A stretch of DNA of 64,000 nucleotides from Solirubrobacter soli DSM 22325 (GCF_000423665.1 NZ_KE384070.1:222669-286668); one strand, 5' to 3'; shown: positions 44,134-53,443, numbered from the stretch's first letter. Numbers and translations: made by a program. The notes: generated from the letters alone by a model not told the origin.

Positions 44134-44844
44134 ATGACCAATCCAACGATTGTGCTCGTCCACGGCGCGTTCGCCGAGTCGTCCAGCTGGAACCGCGTCA
44201 TCGAGCCGCTGATCGCGGCCGGGCACCGCGTGATCGCGGTCGCCAACCCGCTCCGGAGCCTCGCCTCCGACGCCGCCGCCGTCAGCGATGTCGTCCGTCA
44301 GATCGAGGGCCCGGTCGTGCTCGTGGCGCACTCCTACGGCGGTGCGGTGATCACCAACGTCCAGGCCGAGAACGTCGTCGCCCTGGTGTACGTCGCCGCC
44401 TTCGCGCCGGCGCCCGGCGAGACCGCCTTCGGCCTGTCGACGATGTTCCCCGGCAGCTCGCTCGGGGACGCGCTGGAGGCCTGGCCGCGCACCGACGGGA
44501 CGACCGACCTGACGATCGCGCGCGACCGCTTCCACGAGCAGTTCTGCGCGGACGTCCCCGCGCCCGAGGCGGCGCTCATGGCCGCGACGCAGCGGCCCGC
44601 GACCCAGGAGGCGCTGACCGAGCCCAGCGGCGAGACCTGCCTCTGGAAAGGCGTCCCGTCGTACTTCGTGGTCGCCGAGCTCGACCGCAACATCCCGGCC
44701 CAGCTCCAGCGCTACCTCGCCGAGCGCGCGGGCGCGGAGCAGACGATCGAGCTGGCGGGCGCCTCGCACGCCGCGGCGGTCTCGCGGCCCGACATCATCG
44801 CCGAGACGATCCTCGAGGCGTGCGCGCTGAAGGCGGTGGCGTGA
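44134..44844 (+). CDS. Alpha/beta hydrolase
   Basis: Hydrolase of 236 aa of the esterase/salicylate-esterase-like type often seen in actinobacteria. The oxyanion segment is TIVLVHGAFAESSSWNRVI, the nucleophile elbow VAHSYGGAV with Ser, and the late His lies in AGASHAAAVSRP. The start at 44134 fits a promoter ending at 44124. A second hydrolase gene follows after 1 bp, so the two form an operon. The substrate is unknown. Confidence 0.87.
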   Translation: MTNPTIVLVHGAFAESSSWNRVIEPLIAAGHRVIAVANPLRSLASDAAAVSDVVRQIEGPVVLVAHSYGGAVITNVQAENVVALVYVAAFAPAPGETAFGLSTMFPGSSLGDALEAWPRTDGTTDLTIARDRFHEQFCADVPAPEAALMAATQRPATQEALTEPSGETCLWKGVPSYFVVAELDRNIPAQLQRYLAERAGAEQTIELAGASHAAAVSRPDIIAETILEACALKAVA

Positions 44845-44845
44845 C

Positions 44846-45811
44846 ATGGCGGCTCCCGCGATCACGCGGCCGATCGTGCTCGAGCGCGCCGCGCAGGCGT
44901 TCGCCGACGCCGCCGCCAAGCCGCCGCTGTTGTACGAGCTGACGCCGGCGCAGGCGCGCGCGGTGCTGGATGACGTCCAATCGGCCCCGGTCGAGAAGCC
45001 GCCCGTGCAGGAGACCTGGTTCACGGTGCCCGCCGACGTCGGCGACGTGCAGGTGCGGCTGCTGCGTCCGGTGGACGCGGTGGCGCCGCTGCCGGTGATC
45101 CTCTACATGCACGGCGGCGGGTGGGTGCTCGGCAACGCCCACACCCACGACCGGCTCGTCCGCGAGCTCGTGGCCGGCACCGGCGCGGCGCTGGCCTTCG
45201 TCGAGTACGACCGCTCCCCCGAGGCGCGCTACCCGGTCGCGATCGAGCAGGGCTACGCCGTGGCGAAGCACATCATCCGCGACGGCGCCGCCCACGGCCT
45301 CGACGCCGAGCGGATGGCCGTGGCCGGCGACTCGGTCGGCGGCAACATGACCGCCGCCCTGACGCTGATGGCCGAGGGCCGCGGGGACGTCCGCTTCATC
45401 CACCAGTCGCTGTTCTACCCCGTCACCGACGCCGCGATGGACACGGCCTCCTACCGCCAGTTCGCCGAGGGCTATCACCTGACCGCGAAGGCGATGGCGT
45501 GGTTCTGGGACGCATACGCCCCCGACCACGAGACCCGCAACCAGTCCTACGCCTCACCGCTGCGCGCCGCCGACCAACAGCTCGCGGGCCTCCCGCCCGC
45601 GCTGGTCATCGTCGACGAGTGCGACGTCCTGCGCGACGAGGGGGAGGCGTACGCCGCGCGCCTGCGCGAGAACGGCGTGGACGTGACGACGGTGCGCTAC
45701 GACGGCACGATCCACGACTTCATGATGCTCAACCCCCTGAGCGAGACCCACGCGACCCGCGCGGCGATCGCCCAGGCGATCGCGACCCTGCGCACCGCGC
45801 TGCATCCCTAA
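44846..45811 (+). CDS. Alpha/beta hydrolase, hormone-sensitive-lipase family
   Basis: Esterase/lipase of 321 aa. The HSL family oxyanion motif is MHGGGWVLGN, the nucleophile box VAGDSVGGNM, the Asp lies in VDECDVLRDEGEAY and the His in GTIHDFMML. Length and motif spacing are normal for the family. It begins directly behind the preceding hydrolase gene, so both should share the candidate ECF41-type promoter. Confidence 0.92.
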   Translation: MAAPAITRPIVLERAAQAFADAAAKPPLLYELTPAQARAVLDDVQSAPVEKPPVQETWFTVPADVGDVQVRLLRPVDAVAPLPVILYMHGGGWVLGNAHTHDRLVRELVAGTGAALAFVEYDRSPEARYPVAIEQGYAVAKHIIRDGAAHGLDAERMAVAGDSVGGNMTAALTLMAEGRGDVRFIHQSLFYPVTDAAMDTASYRQFAEGYHLTAKAMAWFWDAYAPDHETRNQSYASPLRAADQQLAGLPPALVIVDECDVLRDEGEAYAARLRENGVDVTTVRYDGTIHDFMMLNPLSETHATRAAIAQAIATLRTALHP

Positions 45812-45830
45812 GAGCCGGTTGACGAAGCTC

Positions 45831-48530
45831 CTAGTCCGCGAGCGCCTCGCGCAGGTCGCGGCGGGTACTCACGTCGAGTTTGCGGAAGACCTTGCGGAGG
45901 TGGTACTCGACCGTCTTAGGGCTGATGAACAGTTGCGCGCCGATCTCCGGGTTGGTGCGTCCGTCGCGGGCCATCCGCGCGACCTGCGCCTCTTGTGAGG
46001 TGAGCACGTCGCGCGGGGCCGCGTCGACGCGGCGGACGGCCTCGCCCGCGGCCTGCAGCTCGAGGCGCGCGCGTTCGGCGAAGGCATCGGCGCCGCTGCG
46101 GCTGAAGCTCTCGTAGGCGGTCCGCAGGTGCTCGCGGGCCTCGCCGCGGCGGTTCTGCCCGCGCAGCCACTCGCCGTAGAGCAGCCGCGACCGCGCGAGC
46201 GCGACGGCGACGCGGGTGCCGGACAAGAGGTCGATCGACTCGCGGTACGCGGACTCGTCGTCGTGCACGAGGGCGCGCGCCGCGGTCTCGGTGCCGAGCG
46301 CCCACGCCGTCCCGCTCGCCCGCGTCCGCTCACTCAACACCGCAAGCGCGGGCGCGGCGACATCGACGCGCCCGGAGCGGACCGCGGCTTCGACCAGCTC
46401 CGCCAGCGCCCACGCATAGATCCCCACGTCCTCGTGCTCGCACGCAAGCTGGGCGGCCTCGAGCGCCTCGCCGTGACGACCGCGACCGTTCGCGATCAGC
46501 GCGGTCGCCCAAGCGAGGACGCCGAGGCCCATGCCCTCGCCGCGCTCGGTCGCCTCGCGCCGCGCCGGCTCGAAGAGCGCGGCGGCGCGCACCGGGTCGC
46601 CGCGCCACGCGGCCAGCAGCATCGCGCCGTACTTGACCGGCGCGCCCTCGGTCACCTCCGTGATCGCGTCGGACTCCTCGACCAACGACGCGGCGGCGGA
46701 GAACTCGCCGGCGAACACGTGCACCGCCGCGCGGTGGGTGGCCGCGACGGGCAGCCGGCTGAGCGTGCCGGTCTCGCGCGCGGCGCGCACGCCGCGGGTC
46801 GCCAGCGCCTCCCAGAGCCCGTCGTCCCACAGGTCCTGCGCGAGCCGGCACCCGAGCGAGAGCCACTGGATCGAGCCCTGCTCGACGCACGCCCGCAGCG
46901 CCGCGGACACCGGTGCGACCGACGCCGCGTAGCCCTGCGTGAACCGCGTCACGAGCGCGTCGAGCAGCAGGTCGGCGGCGGTGGGCGGCGATGGTGCCGC
47001 AGGGGCGGAGCGGGCGGCCTCGGCCAGCTCGCGCACCCCAGGCCCGACCGCCAGCCGCCCCGCGTACAGCGTCGCCGCGATCGATTCGAGGAACGTCTCG
47101 CGCGCCAGCCCCGGATCGTGGGGGGAGAGACGCCGGGCCGCGTCGAGCAGGAGCGGCGGCGCGTCGCTCCCCCGCCGGCGCGCGAACGCGATCGACGCCT
47201 GCAGCCGGGCGAGGCGCGCCGCCTGGCGATCGTCGAGCGGGGCGGCCGCGGCGGCCAGCACCAGGTCGGTGGCCGCGCCCGGGTCGCCGACGTCCAGTTT
47301 CGCCTGCGCCGCTGCCAGCGCCCGCTCGACGCGCACCGCCGGCTCGGGCGTGAGCTCGGTGGCGCGTTGCAGGAACGCGGCGGCCGCCGCCAGGCCGCCG
47401 CGCCGCCGCGCGCGGCAGGCGGAGCCCATCATCTCGCCCGCCACCGTCTCGTCGGTGCCGGCCGTGGCGTGCGCGCGATGCCACGCCCGCCGGTCGGGGT
47501 CGACCGCCGGGTCGGTCGCCGCCGCCAGCGCGCGGTGGACCTCGCGGCGGTGGCCCGCGGGCGCGCCCCGGTAGACCGCCGAGCGGACCAGCGGGTGCTT
47601 GAAGTCCACCCGCAGGCCGAACTCGAGCAGCCCCGCGCTCTCGGCCGGCCCGCCCGCGTCGCCCCCGATCCCCAGCTCGCCCGCCGCGCGCCACACGAGG
47701 TTCGCGTCGCCCACCGGATCGGCCGCGGCCGTCAAGAGCAGCAGCTGGGTCTCGTGCGGGAGCGACTGGACGAGCTCCAGGAAGCTCTGTTCGATCCGCC
47801 CAGCAAGCGGGCGAGCGTCCGGCAGCCCGAAGCCGCCGGCCAGCGCCGCCGGCGTCAACCGCCGCGGCAGCTCGGTCAGCGCCAGCGGATTGCCGCGGCT
47901 CTCGGCGAGGATGCGATCGCGCACGCGCTCGTCGAGCCGCCCGGGCACGACCGACGCCAGCAGCGAGCGCGCGTCGCTGTCGGACAGCCCTTCGACGCGC
48001 AGCTCCGGCAGGCCGGCGAGCGCGTCGGCGTCGACCGGCTCGCGGACCGCGAAGACCATCGCGATCGGCTCGGCCAGCAGGCGGCGGGCGACGAACGCGA
48101 GCGCCTGGGCGGATGCCTGGTCGAGCCACTGGGCATCGTCGACGAGACACACCAGCGGCTGCGCCTCGGCCGCCTCGGCCAGCACGCCGAGGACCGCGAG
48201 CGCGACCAGGAAGCGTGACGGCTGGCCGCCCTCCTGCAGGCCGAACGCGACCCGCAGCGCATCCCCCTGCGGTGCGGGCAGGCGGTCGAATCCGTCGAGC
48301 AGCGGCGCGCAGATGTGATGCAGCCCCGCGAACGCGAGCTCCATCTCGGCCTGCACCCCGGCGGCCCGCAGCAGCCGGTACCCCGAGGCGCGGTCGGCCA
48401 CGTAGGAGAGCAGCGCGCTCTTGCCGATCCCCGCCTCACCGCGCAGGACGAGCACGCCGCTCGTGCCGGTCCGCACCCGCTCCAGCAGCGCGTCGAGCCG
48501 CTCGCTTTCACGGCTGCGACCCGGGAGCAT
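45831..48530 (-). CDS. LAL-family LuxR regulator
   Basis: Large ATP-binding LuxR-type regulator of 899 aa. An N-terminal STAND/AAA-like ATPase has Walker A GEAGIGKSALLSYVAD and Walker B LVCLVDDAQWLD. A long TPR-rich middle follows, and the C-terminal LuxR helix-turn-helix is LTSQEAQVARMARDGRTNPE, IGAQLFISPKTVEYHLRKVF. Such regulators switch on secondary-metabolite or catabolic genes when a ligand and ATP bind. It is a clear paralogue of the gene at 49290-52025; an ECF sigma gene lies between them, divergent from this one. Confidence 0.92.
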   Translation of the reverse strand: MLPGRSRESERLDALLERVRTGTSGVLVLRGEAGIGKSALLSYVADRASGYRLLRAAGVQAEMELAFAGLHHICAPLLDGFDRLPAPQGDALRVAFGLQEGGQPSRFLVALAVLGVLAEAAEAQPLVCLVDDAQWLDQASAQALAFVARRLLAEPIAMVFAVREPVDADALAGLPELRVEGLSDSDARSLLASVVPGRLDERVRDRILAESRGNPLALTELPRRLTPAALAGGFGLPDARPLAGRIEQSFLELVQSLPHETQLLLLTAAADPVGDANLVWRAAGELGIGGDAGGPAESAGLLEFGLRVDFKHPLVRSAVYRGAPAGHRREVHRALAAATDPAVDPDRRAWHRAHATAGTDETVAGEMMGSACRARRRGGLAAAAAFLQRATELTPEPAVRVERALAAAQAKLDVGDPGAATDLVLAAAAAPLDDRQAARLARLQASIAFARRRGSDAPPLLLDAARRLSPHDPGLARETFLESIAATLYAGRLAVGPGVRELAEAARSAPAAPSPPTAADLLLDALVTRFTQGYAASVAPVSAALRACVEQGSIQWLSLGCRLAQDLWDDGLWEALATRGVRAARETGTLSRLPVAATHRAAVHVFAGEFSAAASLVEESDAITEVTEGAPVKYGAMLLAAWRGDPVRAAALFEPARREATERGEGMGLGVLAWATALIANGRGRHGEALEAAQLACEHEDVGIYAWALAELVEAAVRSGRVDVAAPALAVLSERTRASGTAWALGTETAARALVHDDESAYRESIDLLSGTRVAVALARSRLLYGEWLRGQNRRGEAREHLRTAYESFSRSGADAFAERARLELQAAGEAVRRVDAAPRDVLTSQEAQVARMARDGRTNPEIGAQLFISPKTVEYHLRKVFRKLDVSTRRDLREALAD

Positions 48531-48556
48531 TCCCGCAACCTTAGCCAGGCTTCGCC

Positions 48557-48608
48557 GGGGGTCCCTAGGGACCCCCGCGGGAGGAGACTAGGGACCCCAC
48601 GCGGGAGG
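48557..48608. promoter_or_regulatory. Palindrome and direct repeats between LAL gene and sigma gene
   Basis: A perfect 20-bp palindrome (48557-48576, centre CCCTAGGG) overlaps the first of two direct repeats. Copy A (48565-48584) is CTAGGGACCCCCGCGGGAGG; copy B (48588-48608) differs by one substitution and one inserted base. The offset is 23 bp. This lies in the only shared control region of the LAL regulator and the sigma gene, so it is a good candidate LuxR-type operator. Confidence 0.6.
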
Positions 48609-48650
48609 TGCGCAGATGAGAGCGCAACGTCGTCGGAGGAAGCTCGGAGC

Positions 48651-49286
48651 ATGCCCTCCATCGCCATCTCCGAGATCGACGCGGCGTCGTTCATGGATGC
48701 GCGCCCGCGTCTGCTGCGGATCGCCCGGCGCGTGCTCACCAACCCCGCCGAGGCCGATGACATCGTTCAGGACGCCTGGGTGCGCTGGCAGGAGACCGAC
48801 CGCGACGTCGTGCGCGACCCGGCGGCGTTCCTGACGACGACCACCACGCGCCTCGCGCTCAACGTCGGCCAGTCGGCCCGCATGCGTCACGAGGCCGCCG
48901 TCGGCTCCTGGCCCGGCGACGCGATCGACCCGAGCGCGGACCCGTTGCGCGGCGCCGAGCAGGGCGAGGACCTCGAGCACTCGTTGTGGATGCTGCTCGA
49001 ACGCCTGTCGCGGACCGAACGCGCCGTCTACATCCTCCGCGAGGCGTTCGAGTACCCGCACCGGCGGATCGCGCGCCTGCTGTGCCTGAGCGAGGCGAAC
49101 GTCCGCCAGATCGTCACCCGCGCCCGCCGCCGCCTCTCGGGCGACGTGCGCTGGGATGTCGATGCCACCGAGCATGCCCGCCTGCTCGAGGCGTTCCTCG
49201 CCGCAGCCCGCACGGGCGAGCTCGAGGCGCTCGAGGAGCTGCTCGCAGATGACATCGAGCCGGCCCGCCTGAGCCTCGCGGCGTGA
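48651..49286 (+). CDS. ECF41-like RNA polymerase sigma factor, short C-terminus
   Basis: Sigma factor of 211 aa. Region 2 is RPRLLRIARRVLTNPAEADD, IVQDAWVRW; the linker VRDPAAFLTTTTTRLALNV is typical of SigJ/ECF41 proteins; region 4 is LERLSRTERAVYILREAFEY, SEANVRQIVTRARRRL. ECF41 members continue into a SnoaL-like domain of about 100 residues beginning FLAA..TG.L.AL..LLADD; here that sequence begins (FLAAARTGELEALEELLADD) and stops after about ten more residues. The extension controls activity in known members, so this one may be altered or constitutive. Confidence 0.85.
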   Translation: MPSIAISEIDAASFMDARPRLLRIARRVLTNPAEADDIVQDAWVRWQETDRDVVRDPAAFLTTTTTRLALNVGQSARMRHEAAVGSWPGDAIDPSADPLRGAEQGEDLEHSLWMLLERLSRTERAVYILREAFEYPHRRIARLLCLSEANVRQIVTRARRRLSGDVRWDVDATEHARLLEAFLAAARTGELEALEELLADDIEPARLSLAA

Positions 49287-49289
49287 GCC

Positions 49290-52025
49290 TCAGGGCAGCG
49301 CGCCCTCGAGCTCGCGGCGCGAGCTGATGTCGAGCTTGCCGAAGACCTTGCGCAGGTGGTACTCGACGGTCCGCGGGCTGATGAAGAGCTGGGCGCCGAT
49401 CTCCGGATTCGTGTGCCCTTCGGCGGCGAGGCGCGCGATCTGCGCTTCCTGGGGTGTGAGCAGATCGCGCGTCTCCGCCGTTCGCCGGCGGATCGTCTCG
49501 CCCGTCGCCACGAGCTCGCGGCGGGCGCGCTCGGCGAACGCCTCCGAGCCGATCTGCGCGAACGCCTCGTACGCCGCCCGCAGCTGCTCGCGCGCGTCGA
49601 TCCGCCGGCCCTCACGGCGCAGCCACTCGCCGTACAGCAGGCGGGCGCGGGCGAGCTCGATGCGCATGGGCGTTCGCTCCAGCCGCTCGATCGCCTCGAC
49701 GTAGTCGGCGTCGTCACCGGTCACCAGCGCCCGTGCCCGGGCGAGCACGCCCAACGCCCAATCCGTCCCCGCGGCGCGGGTGCGCGCTTCGAGACGCGGA
49801 AGCGCGGCCGCGGCGACCTCGGGCAGGCCCGTGCGCGTGGCCGCCTCGACCAGCTCCGCCAGCGCCCACCCGGCGTAGCCCTGGTCGTCGTCCTCGCTGC
49901 CACGCCGCGCCGCCTCCAACGCCACGTCGTAGCGCCCGAGGCCATTGTTGAGGACCGCTGTGGCGTACCCGCACTGCGTCAGCACCCGTCCCTCGCCGCG
50001 CGCCGTCGCGCTCGCGACGCACTCGGCGATGAGCGTGGTCGCTTCGGCCTCGCCGCCGCGCCAGACCCCGAGCAGCAGCCGCGCGTACACCAGCGCGGCA
50101 TTGCCCGTGGCGGCGGCGATCGCGTCGGCCTCCTGGATCAGCACCCCGGCCGCGTCGAAGGCCCCCGTGAACAGATCCACACCCGCCCGGTAGACGAGCA
50201 CGATCTGCAGCGTCGTGAGCACGCCGGACTCGCGGGCGAGCTGCACCGCGCGGTCGGCGAGCCCGTGGAACGCGGTCGCGTCCCACAGCTCGAACACGGC
50301 CAGCGACTGGACCACCGGGCACAGCGCGAGCCAGCGCATGACCGCCTCGTGGCCGTCGAGCGGTTCATCGAGGAAGGCCTGGACCGCATGCCGCAGCGAC
50401 GGCGCGGCGGCGCCGGGACCGTCGGTGAAGCGCAGCGCCATGCCGTCGAGCACGCGGTCGACCGAGCGCGGCGCCGGCGCCGCGGGCGCGGTGCGGGCCG
50501 CTTCGGCCGCCTCGCGCACGCCGGTGGCGGCGTACATGGCGGCGCCGAGCGCCTCCAGGTACGTCTCCCGCGCCAGCGCGGGATCGAGCGCCTCGAGCTC
50601 CTTCGCCGCGTCGAGCAGCAACGGCGGGGCGTCGCGCCCTCGCCGGAGCGCGAACACGATCTCGGCACGCAGGCGCGCCACCCGCGCGCGCTGGAGCTCG
50701 TCGAGCGGGCTCAGCTCGGCCAGCACCAACAGGTCGAGCGCGGCCTCCGGGGCCGCTGAGCGGAACTTGGCCCGCGCGGCCGCGAGCGCGCGCCGGCTGC
50801 GCTGGGCCGGATCGGGGGTGAGCGCCGTGGCCTTCTCGAGGAACGCGGCGGTCGCGGCGACGCCGCCGCGGGCCTGCGCGCGGCCGGCCGAGCGTTCGAG
50901 CTCGTCCGCGACCGCCTCGTCGGGACCTTCCGCGGCGTGGGCGCGATGCCACGCGCGCCGGTCGGGGTCGAGCTGCGGGTCGGTCGCGTCCGCCAGCGCT
51001 CGGTGGACCTCACGCCGCTCCGGCGCCGTCGCCCCGCGGTACGCGGCGGAGCGCACGAGCGGGTGTCTGAAGCGGACCCGCGCGCCGAGCTGGATCAGCC
51101 CGGCCGCCTCGGCGGGCGCCTCCGCGTCGGGCTCGATCCCGAGCCGCTCGGCCGCGGCCCGCAGCAGCATCACGTCGCCGACCGGCTCCGCCGCGGCGAG
51201 CAGCAGCAGGCGCCGGGTCTCCGCCGGGAGCGGCTTCAGCCGGCTCGCGAAGCCCTGCTCCATGCGGCTGGTCAGTGTCATCGAGCCGGGCAACCCGAAG
51301 CCGCCCGCCACGGTCACGGGGGTGAGGCCGCGCGGGAGCTCCAGCAGCGCCAGCGGGTTGCCGCCCGCCTCGGCGAGCAGCCGGTCGCGCACCCGCTCGT
51401 CCAGCGGACCCGGGATCGTGGCCTCCAGCAGCACCCGCGAGTCGGCGGGTCCCAGCCCGCCGACGACCAGGTCCGGGAGCCCGGCGAGGTGGTTCTCGCC
51501 GCCGTTGGTGCGCCGGCCGAACACCAGGGCGACCCGCTCGGCGAGCAGCCGCCGGCCGACGAACGCGAGCGTCTGCGCCGACACCCGGTCGAGCCACTGC
51601 GCGTCGTCGACGAGGCACAGCAGCGGCTGCTCCTCAGCGACCTCGGCCAGCAGCGTGAGGACCGCCAGCCCGACCAGGAAGCGATCGGGCGGCGGCCCGG
51701 CGCTGAGGCCGAACGCGATGGCGAGCGCGTCCGCCTGCGGCCCCGGGAGCCGCGAGAGATGGTCGAGCAGCGGCGCGCACATCCCGTGCAGGCCGGCGAA
51801 CGGCAGCTCCATCTCGGACTCGACGCCCGCGGCACGCGCCGTCCGGCACCCGTCCGCGCGCTCGGCGAGGTACTCGAGCAGTGCCGACTTGCCGACGCCG
51901 GCCTCGCCGCTGATCACCAGCACGCGGCTCTGACCGCCGCGGACGCCCGCGATCAGGCCGTCCAGCTCATCGCACTCAGCCTGCCGGCCCAGGAGTCCGG
52001 GCGCTGGGAGGTGCGATTCGTCCAT
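49290..52025 (-). CDS. LAL-family LuxR regulator (second copy)
   Basis: ATP-binding LuxR regulator of 911 aa, paralogous along its full length to the product of 45831-48530. Walker A is GEAGVGKSALLEYLAE, Walker B LLCLVDDAQWLD, and the helix-turn-helix LTPQEAQIARLAAEGHTNPE, IGAQLFISPRTVEYHLRKVF. It lies 15 bp downstream of the carbamoyltransferase gene on the same strand, so it can be read from the SDR operon promoter. It converges on the sigma gene with 3 bp between. Confidence 0.92.
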   Translation of the reverse strand: MDESHLPAPGLLGRQAECDELDGLIAGVRGGQSRVLVISGEAGVGKSALLEYLAERADGCRTARAAGVESEMELPFAGLHGMCAPLLDHLSRLPGPQADALAIAFGLSAGPPPDRFLVGLAVLTLLAEVAEEQPLLCLVDDAQWLDRVSAQTLAFVGRRLLAERVALVFGRRTNGGENHLAGLPDLVVGGLGPADSRVLLEATIPGPLDERVRDRLLAEAGGNPLALLELPRGLTPVTVAGGFGLPGSMTLTSRMEQGFASRLKPLPAETRRLLLLAAAEPVGDVMLLRAAAERLGIEPDAEAPAEAAGLIQLGARVRFRHPLVRSAAYRGATAPERREVHRALADATDPQLDPDRRAWHRAHAAEGPDEAVADELERSAGRAQARGGVAATAAFLEKATALTPDPAQRSRRALAAARAKFRSAAPEAALDLLVLAELSPLDELQRARVARLRAEIVFALRRGRDAPPLLLDAAKELEALDPALARETYLEALGAAMYAATGVREAAEAARTAPAAPAPRSVDRVLDGMALRFTDGPGAAAPSLRHAVQAFLDEPLDGHEAVMRWLALCPVVQSLAVFELWDATAFHGLADRAVQLARESGVLTTLQIVLVYRAGVDLFTGAFDAAGVLIQEADAIAAATGNAALVYARLLLGVWRGGEAEATTLIAECVASATARGEGRVLTQCGYATAVLNNGLGRYDVALEAARRGSEDDDQGYAGWALAELVEAATRTGLPEVAAAALPRLEARTRAAGTDWALGVLARARALVTGDDADYVEAIERLERTPMRIELARARLLYGEWLRREGRRIDAREQLRAAYEAFAQIGSEAFAERARRELVATGETIRRRTAETRDLLTPQEAQIARLAAEGHTNPEIGAQLFISPRTVEYHLRKVFGKLDISSRRELEGALP

Positions 52026-52040
52026 GGCGCGTCCGCAGTA

Positions 52041-52934
52041 TCACAGCTCCCAATCGCCGGTCACGAGCGCGCGCAGCACCGCCTGCTCGACCGGCAGCAG
52101 GTTCGCCGCCTGCTCGGCCGTGAGCGAGCGCTCCCCGTCCAGCACGTCGCGATCGGCCGTACGCCCGCGGGCGGTCGGGATCGCGTGCAGGAACACGGCC
52201 CGCGGGGCGGCGTGCGCGAGCAGCTCGGGGGTGACGCGGTAGGCGTCGGGGAGCTCGACGCGCCAGGGGGCGCCGTAGACCGCGAGGGCGCCCCGCACCG
52301 CCTCGCGCGGGGAATCGCACATGCGCACGCTCTCGCCGGCGAGCGCGAGCAGCGCCGGGTCCGGTCCGAGCTCCGGCGGGGCGGCGATCCGCAGGTCGAC
52401 GCCGGTCAGCATCGCGGCGCCGATCAGCGAGTGCGCGACCGCCTCGCAGTCGCCGATGTAGGCGAGCGGGAGCCCGCGCAGCTCGCCGAAGCGGTCGCGC
52501 AGCGTCAGGCAGTCCGCCAGCGCACGGCATGGGTACTCGCGGTCCGTGAGCACGTTGACGACCGGCACCGATGCGTGCTCGACGAGCTCGAGCAGGTCGC
52601 GGTGGTGGCGGGTGCGGACCGCGATCGCGTCGCAGTAGGCGGACAGGATCCGCGCGGTGTCGGCGACCGTGTCGCCATGGTCGAGCCGCAGCTCCGCCGG
52701 GCTGAGCATCACGGGGAGCGCGCCGAGCCGGGTGATCGCGACCTCCAGAGACACCCGGCTGCGGGTCGACGGCTGCTCGAACAGGCACGCGACCGCGCTG
52801 CCTTCCAGCGCGCCGCGCCAGGCCAACCGGTGGCGGCGCATGAGCGCCGCCATGTCGAGCAGCGCCTCGACGTCGGTGGCCGCGAGGTCGTCGACGCCGA
52901 GCAGCTGCCGCGGGCGGAGCGCGACCGCGGTCAT
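52041..52934 (-). CDS. Carbamoyltransferase-fold protein (OTC-like) with altered active site
   Basis: Protein of 297 aa with both domains of aspartate/ornithine carbamoyltransferases. The carbamoyl-phosphate loop is FEQPSTRSRVSLEVA (usually STRTR). The canonical HPCQ is YPCR (REYPCRALADCLTLRDRFG), and the canonical HCLP is HAIP (VFLHAIPTARG), so a catalytic His and the substrate-site Cys are replaced. It is therefore unlikely to be the biosynthetic ArgF and may act on another amine or be non-catalytic. It is coupled to the membrane protein gene by ATGA and embedded in the SDR operon. Confidence 0.82.
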   Translation of the reverse strand: MTAVALRPRQLLGVDDLAATDVEALLDMAALMRRHRLAWRGALEGSAVACLFEQPSTRSRVSLEVAITRLGALPVMLSPAELRLDHGDTVADTARILSAYCDAIAVRTRHHRDLLELVEHASVPVVNVLTDREYPCRALADCLTLRDRFGELRGLPLAYIGDCEAVAHSLIGAAMLTGVDLRIAAPPELGPDPALLALAGESVRMCDSPREAVRGALAVYGAPWRVELPDAYRVTPELLAHAAPRAVFLHAIPTARGRTADRDVLDGERSLTAEQAANLLPVEQAVLRALVTGDWEL

Positions 52935-53299
52935 CGCGGCGCGGCCCGGTAGAGCTTGGCCTGGGCGCGGTGGGCGAGGGCGCGGACTCCTGATGCGGAG
53001 TCCTCGCGCCCGAGCTGCGCAAGCCGGCGGACGCGCTCGTGCGCGGTGCCGGCCCGGTGGCGGTGCAGGTGGCGGATGACGAACACCGGCAGCGAGATGA
53101 TCGCCACCACCGCTCCGACCACCAGCGCCAGGGCGACGGTCGGGACGACCACGACCACGGCGAGGATCGCCAGCGGCGGGCAGATCAGCAGCGCGCCGAT
53201 GGCGATCACCGCCAGCTCGGCGGCGCGGATCGTCTCCGCCACCGCCAGGCCCGCCCAGGAGAGCTCCTGTTCGGAGCGCTCGACGAGGTCCGCGCTCAT
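52931..53299 (-). CDS. Small membrane protein, two helices
   Basis: Protein of 122 aa with a hydrophilic N-terminus and two adjacent TM helices (AVIAIGALLICPPLAILAVV and ALALVVGAVVAIISLPVFVI). A basic, His-rich cytoplasmic tail follows (RHLHRHRAGTAHERVRRLAQ). I recognise no family. Both ends overlap neighbours by 4 bp: the 41-aa gene upstream and the carbamoyltransferase-like gene downstream. Confidence 0.75.
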   Translation of the reverse strand: MSADLVERSEQELSWAGLAVAETIRAAELAVIAIGALLICPPLAILAVVVVVPTVALALVVGAVVAIISLPVFVIRHLHRHRAGTAHERVRRLAQLGREDSASGVRALAHRAQAKLYRAAPR

Positions 53300-53421
53300 C
53301 GCGCCCACCGCGGCAGCCGCCGACCCGGCATGCGGGCCGCGGCCGCCAGTGAGTCCACCCGGTCGCGCTCGCAGGGCGGCTTGTCGTCGGCGGACAGCAG
53401 GTACAGCAGTCGCGTGCTCAT
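53296..53421 (-). CDS. Small 41-aa protein, translationally coupled
   Basis: Short gene encoding MSTRLLYLLSADDKPPCERD followed by 21 more residues, ending PRWAR. AAAGGA lies about 8 nt before the ATG, and the stop overlaps the membrane-protein start as ATGA. These two facts support translation. It contains one Cys and an Arg-rich end and resembles nothing I know. It could be a leader peptide for the downstream genes or a real micro-protein. Confidence 0.6.
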   Translation of the reverse strand: MSTRLLYLLSADDKPPCERDRVDSLAAAARMPGRRLPRWAR

Positions 53422-53443
53422 CGGAAGGTCCTTTCAGGGGAGG

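Noticed and set aside
52041..52934. Calling this gene argF (ornithine carbamoyltransferase)
   Set aside because: HPCQ and HCLP motifs are altered, and no arginine genes are nearby.
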